NCBI GenBank assembly: GCA_041648755.1
Contig: JBAZOJ010000107.1
Span: 1 to 11,638, forward strand
DNA: 11,638 bases
Source of the DNA: JBAZOJ01 sp041648755
GTDB taxonomy: Bacteria > Planctomycetota > B143-G9
Direction of reading: 5' to 3'
Part shown: positions 1 to 7,020 of the stretch, piece by piece
Position numbering within the stretch: the first letter of the stretch is position 1
How the letters are laid out: every line of letters begins with the position of its first letter
Program-made: the position numbers and the translations under genes
The notes under the pieces: model-generated
What the model was told of the DNA's origin: nothing
Databases searched by the model: none
What the model saw: the letters and a program-made list of their open reading frames with translations, nothing else

Positions 1-621
1 GATCCTGCTGACGAACACGCTCGCAACTGAGTTGACTCGACGCGCGTCTCCACCGTTTCTCACAAACTCGGCAAGACCCTTGAGATAGGCGTTGGCCGCA
101 GCTTCGTACTGAATCACATCGAAGAGAAGGGTCACGTTTATCGAGTAACCAAGTGATGTGAGTACGCGGATGGCCTCCACTCCCTCTTTGGTTCCGGGAA
201 CCTTGAAAAGTACATTGGGCCTGTCGACAAACGCAGCGAGCCGCTTCACGTCCTTGATTGTTCCTTCGGTGTTTCTGGCAAGCTCCGGAGAGACTTCCAG
301 GCTGACATATCCGTCCACGTAACTTGTGGCCTCGTAAAGCTCGCGGAACAGGTCTGCGGCTATTTGCACATCCTCGACCATCAGGCTGTCGAGTATTTGT
401 CTGGCAGCAAGTGATTTCTTCGCCAAAGCTCCTATGGAGGCATCGTACGCATTCTCGGGGATTGCCTTGGAGAAGATTGTCGGGTTAGTCGTGATACCGT
501 AGATTGCGCCAGAGCGGATCAGCGCAGGTATTGTCCCATCATTGAGCAGGGCTCTGCTGATGTTGTCGTACCAGATGCTCTGACCGCGAGCGAACAGCTC
601 TCGTGACTTAGTCGCGTCCAC
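1..621 (-). CDS. tal: Transaldolase, N-terminal part (cut by the left edge)
   Basis: Transaldolase moves a three-carbon dihydroxyacetone unit between sugar phosphates in the non-oxidative pentose phosphate pathway in the cytoplasm. The visible 207 codons carry the family landmarks in order: GITTNPTIFSKAI at residues 42-54, VEDVQIAADLF at 82-92, DGYVSLEVSPELA at 103-115, and NVLFKVPGTKEG at 136-147, where K140 is the expected Schiff-base lysine. The style (VEDVQIAADLF, KVPGTKEG) fits the longer bacterial transaldolase group that includes the mycobacterial type and transaldolase/phosphoglucose isomerase fusions. A stand-alone enzyme of this group is usually about 370 residues, so roughly 40 percent is missing; whether an isomerase domain follows cannot be seen. 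The start is a GTG (621-619) preceded four bases away by a strong GGAGG. The ATG one base off belongs to another frame. The gene is divergent from the Rrf2 operon. Confidence 0.93.
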   Translation of the reverse strand, partial: MDATKSRELFARGQSIWYDNISRALLNDGTIPALIRSGAIYGITTNPTIFSKAIPENAYDASIGALAKKSLAARQILDSLMVEDVQIAADLFRELYEATSYVDGYVSLEVSPELARNTEGTIKDVKRLAAFVDRPNVLFKVPGTKEGVEAIRVLTSLGYSINVTLLFDVIQYEAAANAYLKGLAEFVRNGGDARRVNSVASVFVSRI

Positions 622-666
622 ATTACCTCCCTTGGGCGGGATGACATAAGAAGTGCGAGTCTCCCT

Positions 667-693
667 ATTGTACCAGATAGCCGGGGCACGCAA
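667..693 (-). promoter_or_regulatory. Likely promoter of the transaldolase gene
   Basis: On the minus strand a TTGCGT -35-like element (693-688) is followed 15 bases later by TACAAT (672-667), which is preceded by TG-N and so forms an extended -10 element. Transcription would start near 660, leaving a leader of about 40 bases before the GTG start. The short spacer makes the -35 assignment weaker than the -10. Confidence 0.55.
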
Positions 694-738
694 CTTTTCC
701 CCCGATTTGAGGATGGCGGAAAAAAGAGCGAAAAGCGC

Positions 739-766
739 TTGACATATTCCGGCATTGTGGTACGCT
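739..766 (+). promoter_or_regulatory. Likely promoter of the rrf2 - ferredoxin-like - hcp operon
   Basis: A perfect TTGACA -35 hexamer lies at 739-744. The best-spaced -10 candidate is TACGCT at 761-766 (16-base spacer), preceded by TG-N. TATTAC at 766-771 looks more like a -10 box but sits 21 bases from the -35, so the exact -10 is unsettled. The leader to the rrf2 start would be about 20 bases. Confidence 0.5.
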
Positions 767-773
767 ATTACCA
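758..773. promoter_or_regulatory. Possible operator: inverted repeat over the -10 region
   Basis: TGGTA (758-762) and TACCA (769-773) form an inverted repeat with a 6-base spacer lying directly over the presumed -10 region of the rrf2 operon. A dimeric Rrf2 regulator bound here would block RNA polymerase, so autoregulation is a reasonable inference. The arms are short and no known Rrf2 consensus is matched, so this is tentative. Confidence 0.3.
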
Positions 774-793
774 GTACAGAAGGCGGTGCATCT

Positions 794-1240
794 ATGTCCA
801 CGATCCTCAAGTTCTCAGAAGCGGCCTCGATGGCCATACATAGCATGGGGCTTCTTGCGTTGGCTGGTGACTCCCCCACGACGACTAAGGCCATGGCACA
901 AGCCCTGTCGGTGTCGGAGAACCATCTTGCAAAGGTGCTTCAGCGGCTTGCACACTCAGGATTGGTTAGAGCCACGCGGGGACCGGCGGGTGGATACGTC
1001 CTCGCCCGCTTACCTCAGGATACCACGATCCTGACAATCTACGAGTCCATCGAAGGGCCTCTGGATTCCGGGACATGCCTCCTCGGAACGCCCGTTTGCG
1101 GCGGAAATCACTGCCCCTTGGGCAAGATGGTCAGCCAAGTTTACGACTTGGTGAGCTCAACGCTTGGGAACTCGAATCTGCTCCAAGTTACTGAAGTATT
1201 CAGGAGGAAGAGCCATGAAGCGCAAAGTAATTCGAATTGA
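794..1240 (+). CDS. Rrf2-family transcriptional regulator, NsrR/RsrR-like Fe-S sensor
   Basis: This 148-residue protein is an Rrf2-family winged-helix repressor. The recognition region covers about residues 27-73 and ends in the typical wing RGPAGGY (62-68). Cysteines C95, C102 and C107 (spacing C-x6-C-x4-C) match the cluster-binding loop of IscR/NsrR/RsrR proteins. The N-terminus KFSEAA puts E9 where NsrR has D8 and RsrR has E8, residues that act as the non-cysteine cluster ligand in those proteins. An Fe-S cluster sensing NO or redox state is therefore likely. The start chosen is the ATG at 794, with an AGAAGGCGG ribosome site seven bases upstream; an in-frame ATG at 755 would add 13 residues but overlaps the promoter. 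It overlaps the next gene by 26 bases. Because hcp is in the same operon, it probably controls nitrosative-stress genes and itself. NsrR control of hcp is established in enterobacteria; its effector here is inferred. Confidence 0.9.
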   Translation: MSTILKFSEAASMAIHSMGLLALAGDSPTTTKAMAQALSVSENHLAKVLQRLAHSGLVRATRGPAGGYVLARLPQDTTILTIYESIEGPLDSGTCLLGTPVCGGNHCPLGKMVSQVYDLVSSTLGNSNLLQVTEVFRRKSHEAQSNSN

Positions 1241-1949
1241 CGAGGACAAGTGCAACGGCTGCGGGCTGTGCATCCCCAACTGCCGTGAAGGTGCACTAGC
1301 CATCGTCGACGGAAAAGCACGCTTAGTGTCGGACGTATATTGCGACGGCCTCGGCGCCTGTCTCGGCCATTGCCCACAGGATGCAATCTCTATTGAGGAG
1401 CGTGAAGCAGCGGAGTTCGACGAACTCGCAGTCAAACAGCACCTCCAAGAGAAAACCGTCTCAGGGGCGCAAGTACCTATCGCTTGCGGCTGTCCGGGGT
1501 CAGCGGTACGTCAGATTGCTCAGACTGTAGAGGCGAGCATTGCTGACGAGGGTGTGGTCATGCAATCCGAGCTTCGAACCTGGCCAGTTCAGTTGCGGCT
1601 GGTTCCGCCGTCGGCGCCGTATCTCAACGGCGCCTCTGTCACGATTTGCGCAGATTGTGTCCCCTTCGCATATGCATCGTTCCACCAACGCTTTGTCCGG
1701 GGCCGGGTTGTTCTGTGCGTTTGCCCGAAGTTGGATGACCCGGAAGTCAACCTCGAAAAGCTGATCGCGATTTTCGAGTCCAATGACATCAAGTCGATCG
1801 AAATACCACACATGGAAGTGCCCTGTTGCACGGGGCTCGTCGCGTTGGTCAAGCTCGCTCTCATAAGGGCTGGCAAGCTATTCCCAACTACCGCCACAAA
1901 GGTGTCGGTTTCAGGTGATATACTCGAACGTAGAACCTTGGAACTTTAG
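1215..1949 (+). CDS. hcp-associated 4Fe-4S ferredoxin-like protein
   Basis: This 244-residue cytoplasmic iron-sulfur protein has an N-terminal ferredoxin domain. The first motif is canonical, C13-x2-C16-x2-C19-x3-C23. The second is C43-x5-C49-x3-C53-P, with L46 where a classical ferredoxin has a cysteine. The same 'CDGLGxCLGxCP' form is, from memory, typical of ferredoxin-like proteins encoded beside hcp in anaerobes. The remaining 190 residues hold four close cysteine pairs (91/93, 145/148, 168/170, 204/205), which could bind a further cluster or metal. The likely role is electron delivery to Hcp, since no Hcr-type reductase is present; this is inference. It starts inside the 3' end of the rrf2 gene at ATG 1215, with AGGAGG seven bases upstream, and ends 17 bases before hcp. 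It resembles the 'frdX' genes described in hcp regulons, but I do not assign the name firmly. Confidence 0.88.
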   Translation: MKRKVIRIDEDKCNGCGLCIPNCREGALAIVDGKARLVSDVYCDGLGACLGHCPQDAISIEEREAAEFDELAVKQHLQEKTVSGAQVPIACGCPGSAVRQIAQTVEASIADEGVVMQSELRTWPVQLRLVPPSAPYLNGASVTICADCVPFAYASFHQRFVRGRVVLCVCPKLDDPEVNLEKLIAIFESNDIKSIEIPHMEVPCCTGLVALVKLALIRAGKLFPTTATKVSVSGDILERRTLEL

Positions 1950-1966
1950 CGTCCAAAGGAGGAAGA

Positions 1967-3610
1967 ATGTTCTGTTACCAGTGTGAGCAAACGGCCAAGG
2001 GAACCGGCTGCACGATAGCCGGAGTGTGCGGGAAAGACTCGACAACAGCAGCAATGCAGGATCTTCTCGTATACGTAACCAAGGGCATCGGCTTGTATGC
2101 GAGCGCCGCGCGAAAACTCGGCGCCCGCAGCAGTCAGGTCGACCGGTTCGTTCTGGAATCGCTTTTTACGACCGTAACAAACGTCAACTTCGACGCGGAG
2201 ACGATCTCGGCGATGGTCAATCGCGCCGTCGATGTTCGAGACAATGCGAAAGCCATGTATGAAAACGCCTGCAGGGTTGCCGGACAGATCCCGGCCGTGC
2301 TTTCCGGGCCAGCGACCTGGCTACCAGCCTCAGACTCGGCTACCATGCTGATACAAGCCGCGGAACTGGCCATCGACAAGCGTCTGGCAGGCCTCGGCCC
2401 GGACATTTCGAGCCTGCAGGAACTGCTCACATATGGCCTAAAAGGAACTGCAGCCTACGCTGATCATGCAATGATACTTGGCCAGGAAGCAGAAGAAGTA
2501 TATGAGTACTTCCACCGCGCCCTCGCATACTTGGCCAGCAATGGTGCGGATGCCGACAAGTTGACAGCCCTTGTTCTCGAATGTGGCAAGGTCAACTTGA
2601 AGGTCATGGAACTCCTGGACACGGCCAATACCTCGGCCTATGGTCATCCTGTTCCAACGAAGGTGCCCATCACCCATCGTTCAGGCCACTGCATTCTGGT
2701 TTCGGGCCACGACCTGAAGGATCTTGATGGACTCCTCAGGCAGACTGCAGGCAAGGGAATCACCATCTACACCCATGGGGAAATGCTCCCTGCGCATGGC
2801 TATCCGCAACTCAAGAAATACTCGCATCTCTATGGCAACTATGGTGGCGCTTGGCAGAATCAGCGCACCGAGTTCGCGCAATTCCCGGGCGCTATCTTGA
2901 TGACCACCAACTGCATCCAGCGTCCCCAAGGCGACTACATCAACCGTATTTTTACCAGTGGACTCGTGCAGTTCCCTGGCGTCAAACACATTTCCGATCA
3001 CAACTTCAAGCCGGTCATCGATGCTGCTCTGGCCGCACCCGGATTCTCAACCGATGAACCCGAAAAGACAATCCTCGTCGGCTTCGGCCACAACGCAGTC
3101 ATGAGCGTTGCAGGACCCGTAATCGACGCCGTGAAAGCTGGCCAGATCAAGCACTTCTTCCTGATTGGCGGATGCGATGGCGCAAAGCCCGGCCGCGATT
3201 ATTACACCGATTTCGCCACCAGTGTCCCTAAGGACTGTGTCATCCTGACCCTTGCATGCGGCAAGTATCGTTTCAATAAGCTGGACTTCGGCGACATAGG
3301 CGGAATTCCGCGCCTTCTTGACATCGGACAGTGCAACGATGCCTATTCCGCCATCAAGATTGCTGTCGCGCTGGCCGAAGCTTTCGGAACCGACGTCAAC
3401 AGTCTCCCGCTTTCCTTGATAATCTCGTGGTACGAGCAGAAGGCAGTATGCATACTCCTGACACTCCTCTACCTCGGCATCAAGAACATCCACCTCGGCC
3501 CGAGCCTCCCAGCCTTCGTTTCACCGAATGTCCTCAGTTTCCTCGTTGAGAAGTTCAACATCAAGCCGATTTCCACTCCGGAAGCCGACCTGAAGGCCAT
3601 TCTCGGTTAG
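1967..3610 (+). CDS. hcp: Hybrid cluster protein (prismane), class I
   Basis: Hcp is a cytoplasmic iron-sulfur enzyme first studied as a hydroxylamine reductase; NO reduction and protection from nitrosative stress are now the favoured role. The 547-residue length and the N-terminal motif C3-x2-C6-x8-C15-x5-C21 mark the class I form of strict anaerobes, in contrast to the wider C-x2-C-x11-C spacing of the facultative E. coli type. All expected ligands of the hybrid 4Fe-2S-2O cluster are visible: H248 (SGHD), E272 (HGEM), C316 (TTNC), C403 (GGCDG, the persulfide position), C431 (LACGKY), C456 (GQCND) and E490 with nearby K492 (WYEQK). The protein is therefore expected to be active. A strong AAGGAGG precedes the ATG by four bases. 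It is the last gene of its operon, followed at once by a terminator. Confidence 0.97.
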   Translation: MFCYQCEQTAKGTGCTIAGVCGKDSTTAAMQDLLVYVTKGIGLYASAARKLGARSSQVDRFVLESLFTTVTNVNFDAETISAMVNRAVDVRDNAKAMYENACRVAGQIPAVLSGPATWLPASDSATMLIQAAELAIDKRLAGLGPDISSLQELLTYGLKGTAAYADHAMILGQEAEEVYEYFHRALAYLASNGADADKLTALVLECGKVNLKVMELLDTANTSAYGHPVPTKVPITHRSGHCILVSGHDLKDLDGLLRQTAGKGITIYTHGEMLPAHGYPQLKKYSHLYGNYGGAWQNQRTEFAQFPGAILMTTNCIQRPQGDYINRIFTSGLVQFPGVKHISDHNFKPVIDAALAAPGFSTDEPEKTILVGFGHNAVMSVAGPVIDAVKAGQIKHFFLIGGCDGAKPGRDYYTDFATSVPKDCVILTLACGKYRFNKLDFGDIGGIPRLLDIGQCNDAYSAIKIAVALAEAFGTDVNSLPLSLIISWYEQKAVCILLTLLYLGIKNIHLGPSLPAFVSPNVLSFLVEKFNIKPISTPEADLKAILG

Positions 3611-3615
3611 CTTGC

Positions 3616-3653
3616 AGGGCCCGTCGCGGTATACCGTGACGGGCCCTTTCTTA
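3616..3653 (+). terminator. Strong rho-independent terminator after hcp
   Basis: A 13-base stem (3617-3629 with 3634-3646, one G-U pair, rich in GGGCCC) closes a 4-base TATA loop and is followed by TTTCTTAT. It starts six bases after the hcp stop codon and should separate the rrf2-hcp operon from nrfHA. Confidence 0.93.
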
Positions 3654-3676
3654 TCTCCACGATTTCTGGCCGCACC

Positions 3677-3704
3677 TTGCGTTTTCTTCGAGCAATGCTA
3701 TAAC
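3677..3704 (+). promoter_or_regulatory. Likely nrfHA promoter (extended -10)
   Basis: TTGCGT (3677-3682) and TATAAC (3699-3704) are spaced by 16 bases, and TGC immediately before the -10 makes it an extended -10 element. It lies between the hcp terminator and the nrfH start, so nrfHA appears to have its own promoter. The leader would be about 33 bases. I see no clear FNR, HcpR or NsrR operator. Confidence 0.55.
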
Positions 3705-3743
3705 TCCTATCGGGAACGGCATCAACTTGGGAGAGAGTATAGA

Positions 3744-4259
3744 GTGCAAGCATTTCTGAAGCCGCTGGCGTTTGCCATGACCGGAGCGTTCTGCGGGCTC
3801 GCGGCATTTCTTGCCTTGTATTTCAACGCCCCATCATACTCGAGGGAGTCATCCCTCCAATGCATCAACTGCCATATCATGAGACCCTTCTTTGCCAATA
3901 TAGATCGCTCCCCGCATCGTGCCGAGACCTGCTCGGACTGCCACCTTCCTCACGAGAATATCTTTCGACACTACGCCTTCAAGGCGCGCGACGGAATGTG
4001 GGATACGGCAATGTACCTGACCTTCAATGAATCACATGCTATCAAGCTGCATGAGCGCTCGAGGCAGGTGATCATCGACAACTGCATCAGATGTCACCGC
4101 GCAGCAATGAGTTTTACTGAGTCTTTTGGCGAAACAGACAGGTTCTGCGGTGACTGTCACCGCGACATTGCCCATCCTGCGCCGATGAGCGTCACATCCA
4201 CGCCGTACGTGCAGCTTCCCCCTTATCTCCCTTTCCCGGATTTTCTTCTGCAGAAGTAG
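3744..4259 (+). CDS. nrfH: NrfH, membrane tetraheme cytochrome c quinol dehydrogenase
   Basis: NrfH takes electrons from the menaquinol pool in the cytoplasmic membrane and passes them to NrfA on the outer face. The 171-residue protein has one N-terminal membrane helix (about residues 6-28) and four heme motifs, CINCH at 40-44, CSDCH at 63-67, then CIRCH and CGDCH, which is the full set for the NapC/NrfH family. The first motif continues C-H-I-M: in Desulfovibrio NrfH the methionine just after this motif (CHxM) is the unusual axial ligand of heme 1, and M46 matches it. The start chosen is GTG 3744, with GGGAGAG ending eight bases upstream. The frame is open further upstream, but that stretch contains the hcp terminator and the promoter. 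An ATG at 3777 would cut into the membrane helix. It ends eight bases before nrfA, so the pair is co-transcribed. Cytochrome c maturation genes are not in the window. Confidence 0.94.
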   Translation: MQAFLKPLAFAMTGAFCGLAAFLALYFNAPSYSRESSLQCINCHIMRPFFANIDRSPHRAETCSDCHLPHENIFRHYAFKARDGMWDTAMYLTFNESHAIKLHERSRQVIIDNCIRCHRAAMSFTESFGETDRFCGDCHRDIAHPAPMSVTSTPYVQLPPYLPFPDFLLQK

Positions 4260-4267
4260 GAGTTGAT

Positions 4268-5587
4268 ATGGCAGCCGAGACCATGGACAAGCGGCCTCCG
4301 ACGAGACTGTACTGGTTAATCTTCGCGGGCTCAACTATCCTGTTCTTTGCCCTCGGCGTAATGCTTGCTCTCGTATTCGAGCGAAGACAGGAAGGCTTGC
4401 TGGTGCCGACAATAGTCGTCCCTCTCGCCGATAACGAGCCAGACAGCGAGATATGGGGCAAGAACTTTCCAAGGGAATTCAACTCATTCCAGATGACCAA
4501 GGATGTCGGCCTCCGCACAAAGTATGGGGGTGCCGTACAATTCAGTCGGCTTGACAGAGATTCCAACATCAGGCATCTCTTCGCGGGTTATCCATTCTCC
4601 GTCGAGTACAATCAGGCTCGCGGGCATTTCTGGTCTCTGGAGGACGTCGAAAAGACCGCGCGCATCGATACAGCGCGGGGTGGGAAAGCATCATTTGGGA
4701 CGTGTTTCACATGCAAGACCAGCAATCTGCCCGGGCTGATGGCCTCCATCGGGCCAGACAAATTCTTCGACACGCCTTTCGAGAAGATGAAGGAGTCCGT
4801 CAAGTACCCGATCGGCTGCGCGAATTGCCATGATCCGAAAACCATGGCCCTCAGGCTCACAAATCCGGCTATCCGCAAATCGCTTTCCGATTCCGGGAAG
4901 GATCCGGATCGACTCCCCCGCCAGGAAATGAGATCCCTTGTCTGCGCACAGTGCCATTGCGAATACTACTTCCAGGCTTCCGACCATTACCTCACCTTGC
5001 CGTGGAAGTACGGCACATCTCCGGACAACATGGAGAAGTACTACGACGAAATCGCCTTTACGGACTGGACTCACAAAGACAGCAAGACACCTATGATCAA
5101 GATGCAGCACCCCGACTATGAGATTTTCGTAACAGGCATTCACGCCTACAGAGGATTGGCCTGCGCCGATTGCCATATGCCGTATGTAAGCGAAGGCGGG
5201 GTGAAATACACAAATCATCACGTCCAGAGCCCCTTGACCGATATTGCCCACACCTGCGCCGTCTGCCACAGGCAGAGCGAGCAGGAAATCCGCGCCCGTG
5301 TTGAGATAATCCAGGACACTATCTGGGAAAAGGAAGTACGCAGTTCTCAGATCATTGCCCAGGCGCACGCTGAGGTTGCTCAGGCACTGGCATCCGGAGT
5401 GGATGAAGAAGCGCTCAAAGGTGTCCGGCAGTTGATCAGAAAGGCTCAGTTGAGGTGGGACTACATCGCCGCTGGCAACAGCATGGGATTCCATTCTCCG
5501 CTCAACGCCGCCAGCATCCTTTCGGATTCCATTGACCTTGCGCAGGAAGCGCGTGTGCAGCTTGCCAGGCTGAAAAAAGCCGACTGA
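4268..5587 (+). CDS. nrfA: NrfA, pentaheme ammonia-forming cytochrome c nitrite reductase
   Basis: NrfA reduces nitrite to ammonium with six electrons outside the cytoplasmic membrane; it also reduces NO and hydroxylamine. The defining catalytic heme motif CFTCK (C146, C149, proximal lysine K150) is present, followed by four CxxCH motifs at C184, C226, C299 and C330, giving five hemes. The third motif runs on as C-E-Y (E232, Y233), the usual calcium ligand and active-site tyrosine, and K278-M-Q280-H281 is the KXQH motif of calcium-dependent enzymes rather than the KXRH of the calcium-free type. H281 is the expected catalytic histidine. At 439 residues it is slightly shorter than the E. coli protein. 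The N-terminus has a hydrophobic stretch (about residues 15-35) with no clear cleavage site, so it may stay as a membrane anchor. AGGAG lies five bases before the ATG. Confidence 0.97.
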   Translation: MAAETMDKRPPTRLYWLIFAGSTILFFALGVMLALVFERRQEGLLVPTIVVPLADNEPDSEIWGKNFPREFNSFQMTKDVGLRTKYGGAVQFSRLDRDSNIRHLFAGYPFSVEYNQARGHFWSLEDVEKTARIDTARGGKASFGTCFTCKTSNLPGLMASIGPDKFFDTPFEKMKESVKYPIGCANCHDPKTMALRLTNPAIRKSLSDSGKDPDRLPRQEMRSLVCAQCHCEYYFQASDHYLTLPWKYGTSPDNMEKYYDEIAFTDWTHKDSKTPMIKMQHPDYEIFVTGIHAYRGLACADCHMPYVSEGGVKYTNHHVQSPLTDIAHTCAVCHRQSEQEIRARVEIIQDTIWEKEVRSSQIIAQAHAEVAQALASGVDEEALKGVRQLIRKAQLRWDYIAAGNSMGFHSPLNAASILSDSIDLAQEARVQLARLKKAD

Positions 5588-5614
5588 GAAGTCTAACTTG
5601 AGCAAGGGCATAGA

Positions 5615-7012
5615 ATGTTGTCTTATCAACCCCGGGAGTGTTACCCAACCATGACGTCCATACTTCGTTTCGGTCGCATTGCCACGATTCTCATCATTTC
5701 CGCGCTCCTTGTCTCGTTCGTTTCCTCAATTGCCTGTAGCGAGTCAGCGCCGCTCTTAACGCATGAGTCGAAGAGATTCAAGCTCAATACCGAATTCGAC
5801 AATCCCGAGTGGAGCACGTATACACTCAACCTGCTTGAGGACTACCTGACTTGGATCGAGAAAGAGACCGGCAACAAATGGCCGAAGAACGAGAAGATCG
5901 AAGCGAACATATACTCGACCAGCGCCAGGTACATCGAGGACGACAAGAAGAGATCTGGTGGCGGCTATGCAGGAGTATGGGCTTACAACCTCGGAAACGC
6001 GGTCAACGTTATCCATCAGCCGCGCTTCGATGACCTCTATCTCAAACTCGTAGGCAGGAGTCCGATCTGTGATTCCCTTATGCTGCATGAGACTACTCAC
6101 GCGCTCGACCTCAAGACCATACCTCAGGGGAATTTCTTCCCGGGCTGGATGTGCGAGGGCAGAGCCGAGTATTACTCTCGCACATATCGCGGGCTCAAGG
6201 GCCTCCCGATCCAGGATGACATCTGGTATGCGAGGTATTTGGCTGCTATAAGGGACACTATAGCAGCAACCGGCAAGCTTCCGTTCACCGTCAAGGATGT
6301 CCTTGGCCGCCAGGATAACCCCTCGTATGGATATGTTTTTACCATGTACTCCGTCCTGAAGGCTGACAAGGCTCTGCAGCCCATTCTGAAAGAGCTCGAG
6401 CACCAGCAATTTACTGCCGGATATTCCGAAAGACGAGTGAAAGCCAGCCCCGGATATGAGAAACTGCTGAAGAAGCTCGACTACTTCGAAAAGGCAATTC
6501 TCACTTTCATCGAGCAGTCGCCGGATTGCTGGAGTGAGCAATCGGTCTCAGCCTGGGGACAGAATGGGAAGTTCAGGCTGTCGACATTTCCGGGGGTGAG
6601 TTGCGTCATGATACATCGAACCCCGGGGAAGGATGGTTTTTCGCTCCAATGCAAACTGCATATCCACCCGTATCTGACTCAGCAGACGTCAGTTGTGTTC
6701 GGCCATCAGACTTCGGAGGACTACTACCAGCTTTCTTTCACGAACGGTGCATTCGTCGAATTGCAGCACCGTAAGGATGGCGCATGGGATGTCGGGCACC
6801 ACGTAGATTTTGGCGCAGCAGGAATCAAGTGGGAGAAGGACGGGGACAACGAACTGGTGCTTCTCTTTACCGCTGCGTCTGTCAAGGCGACGATAAATGG
6901 AACCGGGGTCACTCTGACGCTGAAGGATTCATGGAAACTGCCCGAAAAATGGAGATGGGGCGTGAGCACATGGGACAGCTACGCGGACTTCAGCGAGTTC
7001 AAGATCAACTGA
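5615..7012 (+). CDS. Exported gluzincin-like zinc metallopeptidase with C-terminal jelly-roll-like domain
   Basis: This 465-residue protein starts with a signal-peptide-like segment and carries HETTH at residues 158-162, with H158 and H162 as zinc ligands and E159 as the base. E181 in WMCEGRAEYY is the likely third ligand. HExxH plus EGxAEY about 19 residues later is the pattern of the MA-clan (gluzincin) peptidases of the DUF1570/'peptidase MA-like' kind. Residues from about 310 to the end are rich in beta strands and aromatics and resemble a LamG/concanavalin-like sugar- or protein-binding domain; this is a judgement from pattern only. The substrate is unknown. ATG 5615 has AAGGG six bases upstream. 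The ATG at 5651 gives a more classical short signal peptide (n-region with two arginines) but its GGGAG is 12 bases away. SSIAC near the end of the hydrophobic stretch is a poor lipobox. It lies 27 bases after nrfA with no terminator between, so it may be co-transcribed. Confidence 0.75.
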   Translation: MLSYQPRECYPTMTSILRFGRIATILIISALLVSFVSSIACSESAPLLTHESKRFKLNTEFDNPEWSTYTLNLLEDYLTWIEKETGNKWPKNEKIEANIYSTSARYIEDDKKRSGGGYAGVWAYNLGNAVNVIHQPRFDDLYLKLVGRSPICDSLMLHETTHALDLKTIPQGNFFPGWMCEGRAEYYSRTYRGLKGLPIQDDIWYARYLAAIRDTIAATGKLPFTVKDVLGRQDNPSYGYVFTMYSVLKADKALQPILKELEHQQFTAGYSERRVKASPGYEKLLKKLDYFEKAILTFIEQSPDCWSEQSVSAWGQNGKFRLSTFPGVSCVMIHRTPGKDGFSLQCKLHIHPYLTQQTSVVFGHQTSEDYYQLSFTNGAFVELQHRKDGAWDVGHHVDFGAAGIKWEKDGDNELVLLFTAASVKATINGTGVTLTLKDSWKLPEKWRWGVSTWDSYADFSEFKIN

Positions 7013-7020
7013 TTGTCTCT

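Noticed and set aside
3677..3695. TTGC-N11-GCAA in the nrfH promoter as a possible FNR/CRP-type site.
   Set aside because: The arms are four bases with a long spacer and lack the TTGAT or TGTGA cores of known sites, and the left arm is part of the -35 element.
3612..3743. The nrfH frame is open upstream to an ATG at 3612, giving 44 extra residues.
   Set aside because: That stretch contains the hcp terminator hairpin and the likely promoter, and the added residues do not look like NrfH. GTG 3744 with its ribosome site gives the normal protein.
5568..5581. Small hairpin GGCT-GAAAAA-AGCC at the end of nrfA.
   Set aside because: The stem is only four bases, lies inside the coding end and has no following T-tract, so it is not called a terminator.
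4691..5629. A 312-codon open frame antisense to nrfA.
   Set aside because: It is a shadow of a heme-rich coding sequence. All conserved residues fit the plus-strand NrfA, and the antisense product has no recognisable domain.
5756..6541. A 261-codon open frame antisense to the metallopeptidase gene.
   Set aside because: The plus-strand protein has a signal peptide and zinc motifs; the antisense product shows no family features.
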